The notes under the pieces: model-generated
What the model saw: only the letters and a program-made list of their open reading frames with translations
What the model was told of the DNA's origin: nothing
Databases searched by the model: none
From: Alphaproteobacteria bacterium
Lineage (GTDB): Bacteria > Pseudomonadota > Alphaproteobacteria > Micropepsales > Micropepsaceae
Assembly: GCA_025924715.1 (NCBI GenBank)
Contig: JAICHV010000034.1
Span: 1 to 40,049, forward strand
DNA: 40,049 bases
Direction: 5' to 3'
Part shown: positions 1 to 8,850 of the stretch, piece by piece
Numbering within the stretch: the first letter of the stretch is position 1
How the letters are laid out: each line of letters opens with the position of its first letter
Program-made: the position numbers and the translations under genes

Positions 1-1944
1 ATAGACATGTGCCTTGGGTGACGGCAGACCATGACCGGCGCCGAAACAGACGATGCGGCCATGTTCCAGGAAACGGCCCACGATCGAGCGCACCCGGATA
101 TTTTCGGACAGGCCGGGAACGCCCGGCCTGAGGCAACAGATACCGCGCACCACCAGTTCGATCTGAACGCCGGCCTGGGAGGCGCGGTAAAGCCCGTCGA
201 TCATGGCGGGATCGACCAGCGCGTTGAGCTTGAGCCAGATCGCGGCGGGACGCCCGGCGCGGGCATGCATGATCTCCTGCTGGATCGCCTCGACCAGCCG
301 GCCGCGCAATGAGAACGGCGATACCGCCAGCTTCTCCAGCGCATTGGGCTCGGCATAGCCGGTGATGAAATTGAACAACTGTGCGGCGTCGCGGCCCAGC
401 GCCGGATCGGCCGAAAACAGCGAAAGGTCGGTGTAAACCTTGGCGGTCTGAAGATGATAATTGCCGGTGCCGAAATGCACATAGGGGTTGAGCTGGCCGG
501 CCTCGCGCCGCACCACCAGGCTGACCTTGGCGTGGGTCTTGAGCGCAATGAAGCCGTAGACCACCTGGACGCCGGCCCGTTCGAGGTCGCGGGCCCATTT
601 GATGTTGGCGGCTTCGTCGAACCGCGCCTTGAGTTCCACCAGCGCGGTCACCGACTTGCCCGCTTCGGCCGCCTCGATCAGCGCCTGGACGATGGGGCTG
701 TCATGGCTGGTGCGATACAGCGTCTGCTTGATCGCCACCACATCCGGATCGGCGGCGGCTTGGCGCAGGAACTGCACCACGCTGTCGAAGCTCTCGAAGG
801 GATGATGGACGATAAGGTCCTTTTCGCGGATGGCGGCAAAACAGTCGCCGCCATGGTCGCGGATGCGTTCGGGGAAGCGCGGGTTATAGGGCTTGAATTG
901 CAAATCGGCGCGTTCCGGCAGGATCAGCTTGTGGAGATCCGACAGCCCCATCAGATTCTCGACCAGGACAATCTCGGATTCATCCAGGTCGAGATGCTCG
1001 GCGATGAAATGGCGCAAATTCGCCGGCATGGAATCGGAGCATTTCATGTGAATGACGCTGCCGCGGCGGCGGCGCTTGAGCAGCGATTCGAACAGCAGCA
1101 CGAGATCTTCGGCTTCTTCTTCAACCTCGACATCGCTGTCGCGCAGGATGCGGAACAGGCCCCAGCCGGACACCGCGTGGCCGGGGAACAGCCGGTCGAA
1201 GAACAAGGCGATGACTTCTTCCTGGGGAATGAAGCGCACCCGCTTGTCGGTGTCGGGCAAACGGATGAAACGGCGCAATTGCGGCGGCACCGGAATGAGG
1301 GCCGAGAACTCCTTACCGTCGCGGCGGTTGATCAGCGACAGGGCGATGGTGAAGCCCAGATTGGGGATGAAGGGAAAGGGATGCGCTGGGTCGATCGCCA
1401 GCGGCGTCAGCACCGGAAAAATCTGATCCAGGAATTGCGCATCCAGGAAAGCGCGGTCGGCCGCGGTGATTTCCTGGCCGCTGATCACGCTGACGCCGGC
1501 CTGACGCAGCTCCACCGCCAGCTCGCACCACACCCGCCCCTGGTCGGCGATCAAGGCGCGCGCCGTCTCGTCGACCTTGGCAAGTTGCTCGGCCGGCGCC
1601 ATGCCGTCGGCGCTGGGCGTCGAGACCCCGGCATTGACCATGCCCATCAGGCCCGCCACCCGCACCATGTAGAATTCGTCGAGATTGGAGGCGGAGATCG
1701 ACAGGAAGCGCACCCGCTCGAACAAGGGGTGGCGGCGGTTCTGGGCTTCCTCGATCACCCGGCGGTTGAAGGCCAGCCAGGACAATTCCCGGTTGACGAA
1801 GCGGGCCGGCGAGGCCGGGTCGAAGGAGATATTGGAGCCCTGATGCTCCAGCCCGACGACGTCCTCGGTCTGCAGGGGATTTTCCGAGGAATCGCGTCGC
1901 GGCGCGTCATTGGCTGGCGCGATGACAGGACGGGGGCTGGACAT
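1..1944 (-). CDS. ppk: Polyphosphate kinase 1 (3' end beyond the left edge)
   Basis: This gene encodes the enzyme that reversibly makes inorganic polyphosphate from ATP. Translating the minus strand from the ATG at 1944 gives 648 uninterrupted residues that run off the left edge. The N-terminal segment holds [15 protein letters not shown], typical of PPK1, followed by the head domain and the two phospholipase-D-like C-terminal domains. The two family histidines are visible: one near residue 471 in [13 protein letters not shown], which in E. coli PPK is the autophosphorylated one, and one near residue 628 in GRFLEHGRI. The family is about 690-740 residues long, so perhaps 50-90 are missing. 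The gene lies 31 bases after hdaA and is probably cotranscribed with it. Identification is secure; only the C-terminus is unseen. Confidence 0.97.
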   Translation of the reverse strand, partial: MSSPRPVIAPANDAPRRDSSENPLQTEDVVGLEHQGSNISFDPASPARFVNRELSWLAFNRRVIEEAQNRRHPLFERVRFLSISASNLDEFYMVRVAGLMGMVNAGVSTPSADGMAPAEQLAKVDETARALIADQGRVWCELAVELRQAGVSVISGQEITAADRAFLDAQFLDQIFPVLTPLAIDPAHPFPFIPNLGFTIALSLINRRDGKEFSALIPVPPQLRRFIRLPDTDKRVRFIPQEEVIALFFDRLFPGHAVSGWGLFRILRDSDVEVEEEAEDLVLLFESLLKRRRRGSVIHMKCSDSMPANLRHFIAEHLDLDESEIVLVENLMGLSDLHKLILPERADLQFKPYNPRFPERIRDHGGDCFAAIREKDLIVHHPFESFDSVVQFLRQAAADPDVVAIKQTLYRTSHDSPIVQALIEAAEAGKSVTALVELKARFDEAANIKWARDLERAGVQVVYGFIALKTHAKVSLVVRREAGQLNPYVHFGTGNYHLQTAKVYTDLSLFSADPALGRDAAQLFNFITGYAEPNALEKLAVSPFSLRGRLVEAIQQEIMHARAGRPAAIWLKLNALVDPAMIDGLYRASQAGVQIELVVRGICCLRPGVPGLSENIRVRSIVGRFLEHGRIVCFGAGHGLPSPKAHVY

Positions 1945-1975
1945 GGACAAAGCCTAGGCCAAATCCGTGAATCTG

Positions 1976-2617
1976 TCATGACCGATCGGTGGAATTTGCC
2001 ATAAGTCCCCGAATAAGCTGAAGATTTATCGGTTTTTGGGCCGCCAGAGCAGCGGCATCGGCCCGGGCGATGAAATCGCGCAAGGCGGCGGGGGAGCGTT
2101 CCAATTGGCGCACCAGATGGGTGACGACATTTTCCGGGACCACAAGCTGACGGTCGGCGAATAGCTTGACCGCCAGGGCGTTCAGCAGGGCTTCGTCCGG
2201 CGCCCCCAACCCGAAGGCGACCAGGGCGGCGAAGCGCGAATTGAGATCGGGCAGCCCCGCCCGCCATTGGCTGGGCGGCTGGCGGCCGGTCAGCAGCAAA
2301 GGCTCGCCCCGCTCCAGCAGCGCGAACAAGGCGCTCTCGTCGCCAACCCCCTCATCGAGATTCTCGATTGCCAGCGCGCCCGGCGGTGCGTCGTGCAGAT
2401 CGCTGGCCGCGATCACCGCCGCGCCGCTGCGCTCCGCCCAGATGCGAGCCAGATGGGTCTTGCCCGAGGCCGGGGGCCCATAAAGCGCGGCCGCCGGCGC
2501 CGCCCAATCGGGAAAGGCTTCGACAAAGGCCAGGGCGGGTGCATTGCCGGGAGCCAGGATGAAATCGTCGCGGCGCATCGCCTCGTGGTGGTCAAGCGGC
2601 AGAACGAGCTGTGCCAT
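1976..2617 (-). CDS. hdaA: DnaA-related regulator HdaA (regulatory inactivation of DnaA)
   Basis: This 213-residue protein is a short AAA+ relative of DnaA that lacks the DNA-binding domain IV. The family works with the DNA polymerase sliding clamp to stimulate ATP hydrolysis by DnaA and so limit re-initiation of replication. The N-terminus carries a clamp-binding type motif, QLVLPLD (residues 3-9). The Walker A motif GPPASGKTHL is at residues 47-56, and IENLDEG near residue 85 fits a Walker B position. Residues around RQLERSPAALRDFIARAD match the DnaA-like lid or sensor-2 region. It starts 4 bases after the phosphatidyltransferase gene and precedes ppk, an order common in Alphaproteobacteria. 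Length and motifs favour HdaA over full DnaA or DnaC-type loaders. Confidence 0.92.
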   Translation of the reverse strand: MAQLVLPLDHHEAMRRDDFILAPGNAPALAFVEAFPDWAAPAAALYGPPASGKTHLARIWAERSGAAVIAASDLHDAPPGALAIENLDEGVGDESALFALLERGEPLLLTGRQPPSQWRAGLPDLNSRFAALVAFGLGAPDEALLNALAVKLFADRQLVVPENVVTHLVRQLERSPAALRDFIARADAAALAAQKPINLQLIRGLMANSTDRS

Positions 2618-2621
2618 GGCG

Positions 2622-3170
2622 TCAGGCCGTGTGGCCGCCGACGAACAGCGCCTTCAGGAAGATGCGGCCATAGGCGATGGCGGAGAGCAGCGTGAACACT
2701 GCCACTGTATAGGCGCCCGCCATCATCAACCGCGGCGCTTGCGAATCGAAGGCCAGCAGCAACAACCAGGCGCCGATATAACCCACCTGCACCGCCGTTG
2801 CCGCCTTGCCCAATATCGAGGCCGCGATCGCCAGCGGCAGATGCAAGGCCCAAACGATCAATGCCCCCAGCGCCACCGCCAGATCGCGCGCCAGGACCAG
2901 CAACACCAGCCAGAGCGGTGCACACCCGAGCTGCAGCAGCGCAACCAGGCTGAACAGCATCAGCAATTTGTCGGCAGCCGGATCGAGCCAGGCGCCGAAG
3001 CGCGAGGTGAAGCCCCAGCGGCGCGCGATATATCCATCAAGCAGATCGCTGATACCGGCCGCGGCGAACAGCGCCAGCGCCGCGCTGTCGAGATCGGAGA
3101 GCAGCAACCATGCCGCCAAAGGTGCGGCCAGCAGGCGCGCCGCGGACAGCAGGTTGGGCAGATGGCGCAT
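2622..3170 (-). CDS. CDP-alcohol phosphatidyltransferase family membrane protein
   Basis: This 182-residue integral membrane protein belongs to the family that transfers a phosphatidyl group from CDP-diacylglycerol to an alcohol in phospholipid synthesis. The signature DG-x2-AR-x8-G-x3-D-x3-D is complete: it starts at DGYIARR (about residues 44-50) and ends at LDPAADK. Several hydrophobic helices surround it. The acceptor (glycerol-3-phosphate, as in PgsA, or another alcohol) cannot be read from the sequence, so no symbol is given. The start immediately follows the stop of the DUF2066 gene and the stop is 4 bases before hdaA, indicating one transcript. Placement of such a gene before hdaA is common in Alphaproteobacteria. 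Confidence 0.9.
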   Translation of the reverse strand: MRHLPNLLSAARLLAAPLAAWLLLSDLDSAALALFAAAGISDLLDGYIARRWGFTSRFGAWLDPAADKLLMLFSLVALLQLGCAPLWLVLLVLARDLAVALGALIVWALHLPLAIAASILGKAATAVQVGYIGAWLLLLAFDSQAPRLMMAGAYTVAVFTLLSAIAYGRIFLKALFVGGHTA

Positions 3171-4202
3171 CTAAGGTGCCATGGCCAGAACCCATTCCCC
3201 GTCCCGATTGGCGAGGCTCAGACCGGCGCCGGCCATGGCGCCGCGCAGTTGCTCGGTTGTGCCCTGATAGGTGATCGACAATTGCGCATAGCCGATATCC
3301 ATCGCGGTGACGTCCACGCCGGTGACGGTATCGACGCCGCTCAAGGCGGTGCGGATGGCGCCCCATTGCTCCGCGTCAGTGGCGCGCACGATCACGGTCA
3401 GTTTTCCCCGTTGGCTGAAATCGACGGCGGAGCGGGTTTTCCACATATCCTGGACGGCGGCCATCGCCGCCTGCGCCGCCGCGCTATAGGAATTGGGCGT
3501 CGCCGAAGGACCGGGCACCTCGACGCTGACTTTGCTGGGGGCCTCGCCCTGGCCCAGGCGGCGGATATTCACCGTCGCTTTGCCGCCCGAGATGCTGAGC
3601 TGCACCAGCGCCGCTTCCGTGGCCTTGATCCGCCCCGCCGCCGCCGCGACATCATTCCAGGAGGCATTGTCGAAGTTGAGGGTGCTAAGCCCCGGCGCGT
3701 CGGCCAATCCCGCCACCGTAAAGGGCACCACGGATTCGCGAAGCTGCGGCGCATCCAGCGCCTGGGCCCAGGCCCCGGTGGTGAAACCCGGCGCCATCGC
3801 CACCACCAGGATTCGCTTCAGCGTTCCTTGGGTATAGGCGATGCCGGCGGCTTGCAGGGTGCGATTCACCGCTTCCGGATTGAAAATATAGGTCACGTCC
3901 GCGACATAACGCGTCGTCGAGCGGCGCTCATTGGCAATGTTGTAGCCGCGCGACATCCGCACCAAGGCGGCGGCGTCCAGATTGGGCTGGCGCGCCCAAT
4001 CCTGCTGCCGGGTCAGGCGGCGATAGAGAATGGTCCAGGCCTTGGGCCGGCCTTGCGCGATCGCCTGGTTGAGCGCTTCGGCGCTGGAAGCGGCGGTGGC
4101 GTCCACATGCACGCCCGAGACCGTGTACGAGATTTGCGCCGTAGCGGGCAGGGTGAAGAACAGCGCCAGGCCGGCGGCAAGCATCAAAAAACGCAAAGAC
4201 AT
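3171..4202 (-). CDS. DUF2066 domain secreted protein
   Basis: This 343-residue protein resembles the DUF2066 family, which has no established function. The chosen ATG at 4202 begins a clear signal peptide (MSLRFLMLAAGLALFF, with cleavage probably near PATA-Q); a longer reading from 4256 only adds a segment unlike a signal. The following region, with YTVSGVHVDATA, AIAQGRPKAWTILYRRLT and YVADVTYIFNPEAVNRTL, is the part that recalls DUF2066. The protein is therefore likely periplasmic. It is the first gene of the minus-strand group leading to hdaA and ppk, and is divergent from purM across about 170 bases that should hold both promoters. Family assignment is from recollection of the pattern rather than a search. 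Confidence 0.8.
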   Translation of the reverse strand: MSLRFLMLAAGLALFFTLPATAQISYTVSGVHVDATAASSAEALNQAIAQGRPKAWTILYRRLTRQQDWARQPNLDAAALVRMSRGYNIANERRSTTRYVADVTYIFNPEAVNRTLQAAGIAYTQGTLKRILVVAMAPGFTTGAWAQALDAPQLRESVVPFTVAGLADAPGLSTLNFDNASWNDVAAAAGRIKATEAALVQLSISGGKATVNIRRLGQGEAPSKVSVEVPGPSATPNSYSAAAQAAMAAVQDMWKTRSAVDFSQRGKLTVIVRATDAEQWGAIRTALSGVDTVTGVDVTAMDIGYAQLSITYQGTTEQLRGAMAGAGLSLANRDGEWVLAMAP

Positions 4203-4343
4203 GAAATCGCCTGTGGGGAAACCGGGCGAGTATAGGGCCAGGCCGCCGGCCGGCAAAGTGCAGCGTTTTCGAGTCGGCGGCCGGGAACCCTCCCCAGAGG
4301 TTTCTCGGGCGCCGCCTTGCGCCGCCCGGACTGTCTAATTAAA

Positions 4344-4360
4344 CGAAAGCCGGCCTTTCG
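4344..4360 (+). promoter_or_regulatory. Inverted repeat in the purM leader
   Basis: CGAAAG and CTTTCG form perfect 6-base arms around CCGGC, ending 13 bases before the chosen purM ATG. An AT-rich patch (TAATTAAA, 4336-4343) lies just upstream and could belong to a promoter, but no well-spaced -35 box was found. The repeat could act as an operator or as a hairpin near the ribosome site. There is no T-run after it, so it is not a terminator. Confidence 0.3.
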
Positions 4361-4373
4361 CCCCCGGATTTTC

Positions 4374-5450
4374 ATGCCCGAGCCCGATTCCAGCAAAAAC
4401 GGCCTGACTTATAAAGACGCCGGCGTCGACATCGATGCCGGCGAGGCCCTGGTCGCGCGCATCGCCCCTGCCGCCAAATCCACCCGGCGGCCGGGCGCCG
4501 ATGCCGATCTGGGCGGCTTCGGCGGCTTGTTCGATTTGAAAGCGGCCGGCTTCAAGGATCCGGTGCTGGTGGCCGCGACCGACGGGGTCGGCACCAAACT
4601 CAAGCTCGCCATCGACACCGGCATTTTCGAAGGCATCGGCCAGGATCTGGTGGCGATGTGCGTCAACGACATTGTGGTGCAGGGCGCCGAGCCGCTGTTC
4701 TTTCTGGATTATTACGCGACCGGCAAACTCGAGGTGGCCGCCGCCGCCACGGTGGTGGAAAGTATCGCGCGGGCCTGCAAGGAGTCCGGCTGCGCCCTGA
4801 TCGGCGGCGAGACCGCCGAGATGCCGGGGCTTTATGCCAGGGGCGATTTCGATCTGGCAGGTTTTTGCGTGGGCGCGGTGGAGCGTGGCCATGTCCTGCC
4901 CCGGACGGCGCAGATGCATAGCGGCGACGTGCTGATCGGCGTCGCCTCATCGGGCGTGCATTCCAACGGCTATTCCCTGGTCCGCAAGGTGGTGGAGACC
5001 TCGGGCCTGTCGCTGGAGAGCGATGCGCCTTTCGCGCCGGGGAAAAAATTGGGCGCGGCTCTGCTTACGCCCACGCGGCTCTATGTGAAAAGCGCGCTGG
5101 AGGCCTTGCGCAGCGGCAATGTGAAAGGCTTCGCCCATATCACCGGCGGCGGCATCACCGACAATCTTCCCCGCGCGCTGCCCGAAGGGCTGGACGCGCA
5201 GGTAAATCTGGAAAGTTGGGCACCCTCCGCTGTGTTCCGCTGGCTCGCAAAAGAAGCCGGTATCGCGCCGGCCGAAATGCTGCGCACCTTCAATTGCGGC
5301 ATCGGGCTGGTGGCGGTGGTGGCGGCTGAGGATGCCGGCCATGTCATCGATGCCTTCCAGGAAGGCGGCGACAAGGCGTTCCGGCTGGGCGAATTGGTCG
5401 CGGGTTTCGGTGAGGCCAAAGTGGTCTATCGCGGGGCGCTGAAGCTTTGA
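4374..5450 (+). CDS. purM: Phosphoribosylformylglycinamidine cyclo-ligase
   Basis: PurM (AIR synthetase) closes the imidazole ring in step five of purine synthesis using ATP. The 358-residue product shows the family landmarks: [18 protein letters not shown] at the N-terminus, [40 protein letters not shown] and [11 protein letters not shown]. The ATG at 4374 gives the usual N-terminus; the upstream in-frame TTG at 4317 would add 19 residues with no family counterpart. It overlaps purN by 4 bases (stop TGA inside TTGA), which couples the two purine genes. The gene is intact and the identification is secure. Confidence 0.97.
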   Translation: MPEPDSSKNGLTYKDAGVDIDAGEALVARIAPAAKSTRRPGADADLGGFGGLFDLKAAGFKDPVLVAATDGVGTKLKLAIDTGIFEGIGQDLVAMCVNDIVVQGAEPLFFLDYYATGKLEVAAAATVVESIARACKESGCALIGGETAEMPGLYARGDFDLAGFCVGAVERGHVLPRTAQMHSGDVLIGVASSGVHSNGYSLVRKVVETSGLSLESDAPFAPGKKLGAALLTPTRLYVKSALEALRSGNVKGFAHITGGGITDNLPRALPEGLDAQVNLESWAPSAVFRWLAKEAGIAPAEMLRTFNCGIGLVAVVAAEDAGHVIDAFQEGGDKAFRLGELVAGFGEAKVVYRGALKL

Positions 5451-6049
5451 AAAAAGTCGGCGTCCTGATCTCCGGGCGGGGCAGCAATCTGAGGGCGCTG
5501 ATCGCGGCGACCCGTATCCCCGATTTTCCGGCGCGCATCGTGCTGGTGATTTCCAACATTGCAGAGGCGGGCGGCCTGGCCCGCGCCACCGAAGCGGGAA
5601 TCCAAACATGCTGCATTCCCCATCACGGCAAGACCCGCGAGGCTTTCGACCGCGAGATGGATGTCCAGTTGAAGCAGGCCGGGGTGGAAATCGTCTGCCT
5701 GGCCGGCTTTATGCGGATTCTCTCGGACTGGTTCACGCGGCAATGGCAGGGACGGCTGATCAATATCCACCCCTCCCTCCTCCCGGCTTACAAAGGCACG
5801 CGGGTGCATGAACGGGTGATCGCGGCGGGCGAGGCGCTGTCCGGCGCCAGCGTGCATTTCGTAGTACCCGAACTGGATGCCGGCCCGGTGATCGCCCAAG
5901 GATCGGTGCCGGTGCATCCCGGCGACTCGCCGGATGTATTGGCGGCCCGGGTCCTGACCGTCGAGCACCAGCTTTACCCGGCGGCGCTGCGCCTGCTGGC
6001 GGAAGGCAAGGTCAGGCTGGAACAGGGCTTGGCGGTATTTTCCGGCTAG
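5447..6049 (+). CDS. purN: Phosphoribosylglycinamide formyltransferase
   Basis: PurN transfers a formyl group from 10-formyltetrahydrofolate to GAR, step three of purine synthesis. The 200-residue product begins at a TTG overlapping the purM stop. It has the N-terminal [16 protein letters not shown], the folate and catalytic region with [12 protein letters not shown] (containing the Asn and His of the family), and [17 protein letters not shown] with the catalytic Asp. Length is normal. The two pur genes are tightly coupled. The stop is only 5 bases from the stop of the convergent small gene at 6055, and no terminator is obvious between them. Confidence 0.96.
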   Translation: MKKVGVLISGRGSNLRALIAATRIPDFPARIVLVISNIAEAGGLARATEAGIQTCCIPHHGKTREAFDREMDVQLKQAGVEIVCLAGFMRILSDWFTRQWQGRLINIHPSLLPAYKGTRVHERVIAAGEALSGASVHFVVPELDAGPVIAQGSVPVHPGDSPDVLAARVLTVEHQLYPAALRLLAEGKVRLEQGLAVFSG

Positions 6050-6054
6050 CGGCG

Positions 6055-6312
6055 TCAGTATTTTCCGCCCTGAAGCCAGCCAATGAAGGGCGGCTTGAAA
6101 TTGCAAGGCAGCACCACGCCGCGGTCGCCATAATCGAACAGGCTGCAATAGGCCGGGCCCTGCGGCGCCGGCGGCAGTTTGGGATACATGGTCAAAATCG
6201 TGGTTCGCGTGGTGTTTTCGTCCACCGCTTCGCGATGGGCAAAGCCGCCGCCCGCTACCATGAACAGGATGAAGGCGCCGCCAAAAATCTGGATAAAGCG
6301 TTGAACGAACAT
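6055..6312 (-). CDS. Small membrane or secreted protein of unknown function
   Basis: This 85-residue reading frame is not recognised. The ATG at 6312 sits in TGATG, overlapping the SDR stop by one base, so translation is probably coupled to the upstream oxidoreductase; a longer reading to 6405 lies inside the SDR gene and is disfavoured. The first 25 residues (FVQRFIQIFGGAFILFMVAG) form a hydrophobic segment that could be a signal anchor. The rest is hydrophilic and proline-rich with two cysteines (YCSLFDYG and LPCNFKPPF) that could form a disulfide outside the cytoplasm. Nothing points to a specific role. It might be a short lineage-restricted gene. Confidence 0.6.
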   Translation of the reverse strand: MFVQRFIQIFGGAFILFMVAGGGFAHREAVDENTTRTTILTMYPKLPPAPQGPAYCSLFDYGDRGVVLPCNFKPPFIGWLQGGKY

Positions 6313-7145
6313 CAAACCCCCTCGAAAATGCGCTGCGAAATCTCCCATAGCCGGGCCGCGTCGGCGTCGTTTTGCGCCGCTTTGCTCGGCAGCTTTTCCC
6401 GGCATTTGTAAAAATACCTGCCGCTCACGCTTTTAACATCGGGCGAGGCCGCCAGAAAGATCAAGGTTTGGGCCCCTTCCTCAGGCGTGATCGCCCCCAA
6501 ACGCTTGGCCAGGCCGACAAGGGCCTGCATCACCGTGCCCGACTGGTCGCCGAAACGGGTAGCGACGAAGCCGGGATGCAGCGCATTGGCGGTGATGCCG
6601 CGCGGCAGCCGCCGCGCCAATTCGCGGGTGAACAGGATGTTGCAAAGCTTGGACCGGGAATAAACCGAGAAACCGATGTAACCGCGCCCGGACTGCAGAT
6701 CGTCAAAATCGAGCATGGCACCCCGATGCGCCCGCGAGGCGACATTAACGATGCGCCCGCCATCGGTGATCTGCGGCAGCAGAAGCTGCGTCAGGGTGAA
6801 ATAGCTCATGTGATTGAGGGCGAAAGTTTTCTCCAGCCCGTCCGCGGTCTCGGTCCGCCGGTTGAACAAGGCCCCGGCATTGTTGATCAGGACATCGATG
6901 CCGGGCGCCGCCGCCGCGATCTCGCGCGCCACGCGCTTCTGTTCTGCCAAGAGCGACAAGTCGCCCAAAAAAGATTGATGCGCCGCTGCGCCATTGGCTT
7001 TGTGCAAGCGCGCCAGGGTGGCATCGGCACGCGCCGCGTCGCGGGCGGTGAAGAGGATGCGCGCACCCTGCTCCGCCAGGCGCGTCGCCGCGACCGTGCC
7101 GATGCCCGAGGTCGCGCCGCTGATAACAATGGTTTTGCCGCGCAT
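6312..7145 (-). CDS. Short-chain dehydrogenase/reductase (retinol-dehydrogenase-like)
   Basis: This 277-residue protein is a classical SDR that uses NAD(P)H to reduce or oxidise an alcohol/carbonyl group; its substrate is unknown. The glycine-rich cofactor motif SGATSGIG is at residues 9-16, NNAG at 88-91, and the catalytic triad is Ser137, Tyr162 and Lys166 (VASRAH and YSRSK). ALHPGFVATRFG after the active site recalls the eukaryote-like retinol dehydrogenase or WW-domain oxidoreductase branch. A good promoter precedes it at 7186-7213, and a GGAG ribosome site lies shortly upstream. It overlaps the next small gene by one base. Confidence 0.88.
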   Translation of the reverse strand: MRGKTIVISGATSGIGTVAATRLAEQGARILFTARDAARADATLARLHKANGAAAHQSFLGDLSLLAEQKRVAREIAAAAPGIDVLINNAGALFNRRTETADGLEKTFALNHMSYFTLTQLLLPQITDGGRIVNVASRAHRGAMLDFDDLQSGRGYIGFSVYSRSKLCNILFTRELARRLPRGITANALHPGFVATRFGDQSGTVMQALVGLAKRLGAITPEEGAQTLIFLAASPDVKSVSGRYFYKCREKLPSKAAQNDADAARLWEISQRIFEGV

Positions 7146-7185
7146 AAAAAAAGCTCCGGCGGATCACGCCCTTCGCGAGCTCTGA

Positions 7186-7213
7186 TTAATACAGCCCGTC
7201 CATGGAATCTCAA
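7186..7213 (-). promoter_or_regulatory. Probable promoter of the SDR gene
   Basis: Read on the minus strand, TTGAGA (7213-7208) and TATTAA (7191-7186) are separated by 16 bases and fit housekeeping -35 and -10 boxes. They lie about 40 bases before the SDR ATG at 7145. The promoter falls in the short gap after the ABC permease stop, so the SDR pair can be expressed separately from the ABC operon, though read-through is also possible. Confidence 0.5.
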
Positions 7214-7233
7214 ACTCTCCCAGGGGCGCCGGA

Positions 7234-8850
7234 TTATCGGCGTGGCGGGGGCGTCTCATTTGTTGCCGTCTGCGGTGTTTCCGCTGCCCAATCACTGAGA
7301 TGGATTTCGGGGGTCGTGATATGGCGCGTAAAATGAGCAACAGGTTTGTAGGATTTCAACAACACCCGGGCATCGGAAAGTTGCGAGCTATCTACCGGAT
7401 ATTTCGCCAGCCCCTGGGGATCGCGGAAACTGAGGCCGAGACGAAAATTGCTCATGGGATTGGGGTCAAAGTGTCCGGTGTAGGGTCTGTAATCGGGCAA
7501 ACAACGATCGATTGTTGGATTGCGCTGTCCGCTAACGCGGTTTTCGAGGGTCGCGGTGATGCAAGTGGGAAAGCTGCCGGTGTTGATGCAACCAACCGCG
7601 ACGCTGTCACCGTTGTTATCAATCCTGGTCTTGCACCAACCAATGTCGGCGATCCGTTTGTCACCGTCCAGAGCTGAAATCGTGCCTACGGCCAGGGCGC
7701 GGAATAGCGTGAGGGAATAGTCAAGCTCAACCCGTATCGGCTGGTTCCGCGCCAGATCATAGACCTTTCCGGGCAGGGAAATCAGCTGATGAGTCCGGAC
7801 ATCTCCTCCAGTGATAGTTCGCACCGGAAAGTCGTCGAGATAAACGGGGCCTTGGCCATTAAATCCCGTCAATTCGCGGCCGCCGGTGGTTCGCTGATAC
7901 AACACGGCACCGTCACGGCCGATGACGCGAAAATCCGCAAGATCGCTGATCACCATCGAATCGGACGGCAGTGCTGAAACCCGAAATGGCAGCCATACCG
8001 AGTTGGCCCGGTTCTGACCGCCCGGCTCCAGCTTCAACCTTCCGATAGTTGGATCGAAAGCAATCGCAATGGGTCTCGCAGCGGCCGGATCGGCCGAAAA
8101 TTGTTGCTGGAGCGAGAATGCCGGCCCCCAGGGGACAAACATAAATCCCGGTGCCAGGACAGCGGCACAAAGCGCGATGGCGCGCGCGAGCTTTGTCGAC
8201 CGGCGAAAATATTGCAGCGGAACGATCGCAAACACCGCCGCCAGCGCCACCGCGGACGTGAACGCCGGGACCATCCAGGCCATGCCTCCCGCAACGACAG
8301 GAGGATTATGCCCTCCAAAGAAAAATTCCGGGATGGCCGCGACAAGGGCAGCCTCCGTCAGGCCGATTACCAACGCGCCCGCGAGGAATTCGATCAAGGT
8401 CGAGGTCATTGCGGCTACCGCGAGCATGGGCAGGCTCAAATCCAGCAGCAACGAAAGATCGTGCGATGCGACGGCCTTAACGGAGCTCCAAAACGGAAAG
8501 CCCCTGCCCAAGCCCAGAGCCAGGTCTGCCAGGAACATGGGGCCATGAACCGCGATCAATATAAACAGCAGCTTTGCAAGGATCAGGTCGCGGCGGCGTA
8601 TCGGCCGAATCAACCAGTCCTGGCGATCGCCGGGTATGGCATTCTGATGCACGGCCATGGCAATCAGCACAGTAATTCCGAGCCAGTCCGCCAGGGCGCC
8701 AAATTGGGTGATGCGAAACAGCGAATTGGGCTCGCCGAAGTGAGTCACGCTCAGCCAAATCGCTGAGTTCACGAACTCGGCAGCTGCCACCACCGCAATG
8801 AGTTTCCAGAGCAGCTGCACATCTTTTTTGAAAATTTCCCAGACCATCAT
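7234..8850 (-). CDS. ABC transporter permease with a large C-terminal domain
   Basis: This 538-residue protein is the membrane partner of the ATPase encoded just before it. The first about 240 residues contain roughly six hydrophobic helices, resembling ABC-2-type permeases. After the last helix (ending near residue 245, SLQQQFS), about 290 residues follow with no further membrane segment. That domain is rich in beta-type sequence and has four cysteines (GWCKTRI, VGCINTG, FPTCITA, DRCLPDY), suggesting a disulfide-bearing domain outside the cytoplasm. The start overlaps the ATPase stop (TGATG). The gene looks less GC-rich than its neighbours, hinting at acquisition. The substrate cannot be inferred. 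Confidence 0.82.
   Translation of the reverse strand: MMVWEIFKKDVQLLWKLIAVVAAAEFVNSAIWLSVTHFGEPNSLFRITQFGALADWLGITVLIAMAVHQNAIPGDRQDWLIRPIRRRDLILAKLLFILIAVHGPMFLADLALGLGRGFPFWSSVKAVASHDLSLLLDLSLPMLAVAAMTSTLIEFLAGALVIGLTEAALVAAIPEFFFGGHNPPVVAGGMAWMVPAFTSAVALAAVFAIVPLQYFRRSTKLARAIALCAAVLAPGFMFVPWGPAFSLQQQFSADPAAARPIAIAFDPTIGRLKLEPGGQNRANSVWLPFRVSALPSDSMVISDLADFRVIGRDGAVLYQRTTGGRELTGFNGQGPVYLDDFPVRTITGGDVRTHQLISLPGKVYDLARNQPIRVELDYSLTLFRALAVGTISALDGDKRIADIGWCKTRIDNNGDSVAVGCINTGSFPTCITATLENRVSGQRNPTIDRCLPDYRPYTGHFDPNPMSNFRLGLSFRDPQGLAKYPVDSSQLSDARVLLKSYKPVAHFTRHITTPEIHLSDWAAETPQTATNETPPPRR

Noticed and set aside
454..2004. Long open frame on the plus strand
   Set aside because: It is antisense to ppk, which shows both catalytic histidines and family motifs; the plus frame is low-complexity and histidine/arginine rich, a usual shadow in GC-rich DNA.
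2544..4235. 563-codon plus-strand frame
   Set aside because: It lies opposite the phosphatidyltransferase and DUF2066 genes, which have clear motifs and signal sequence.
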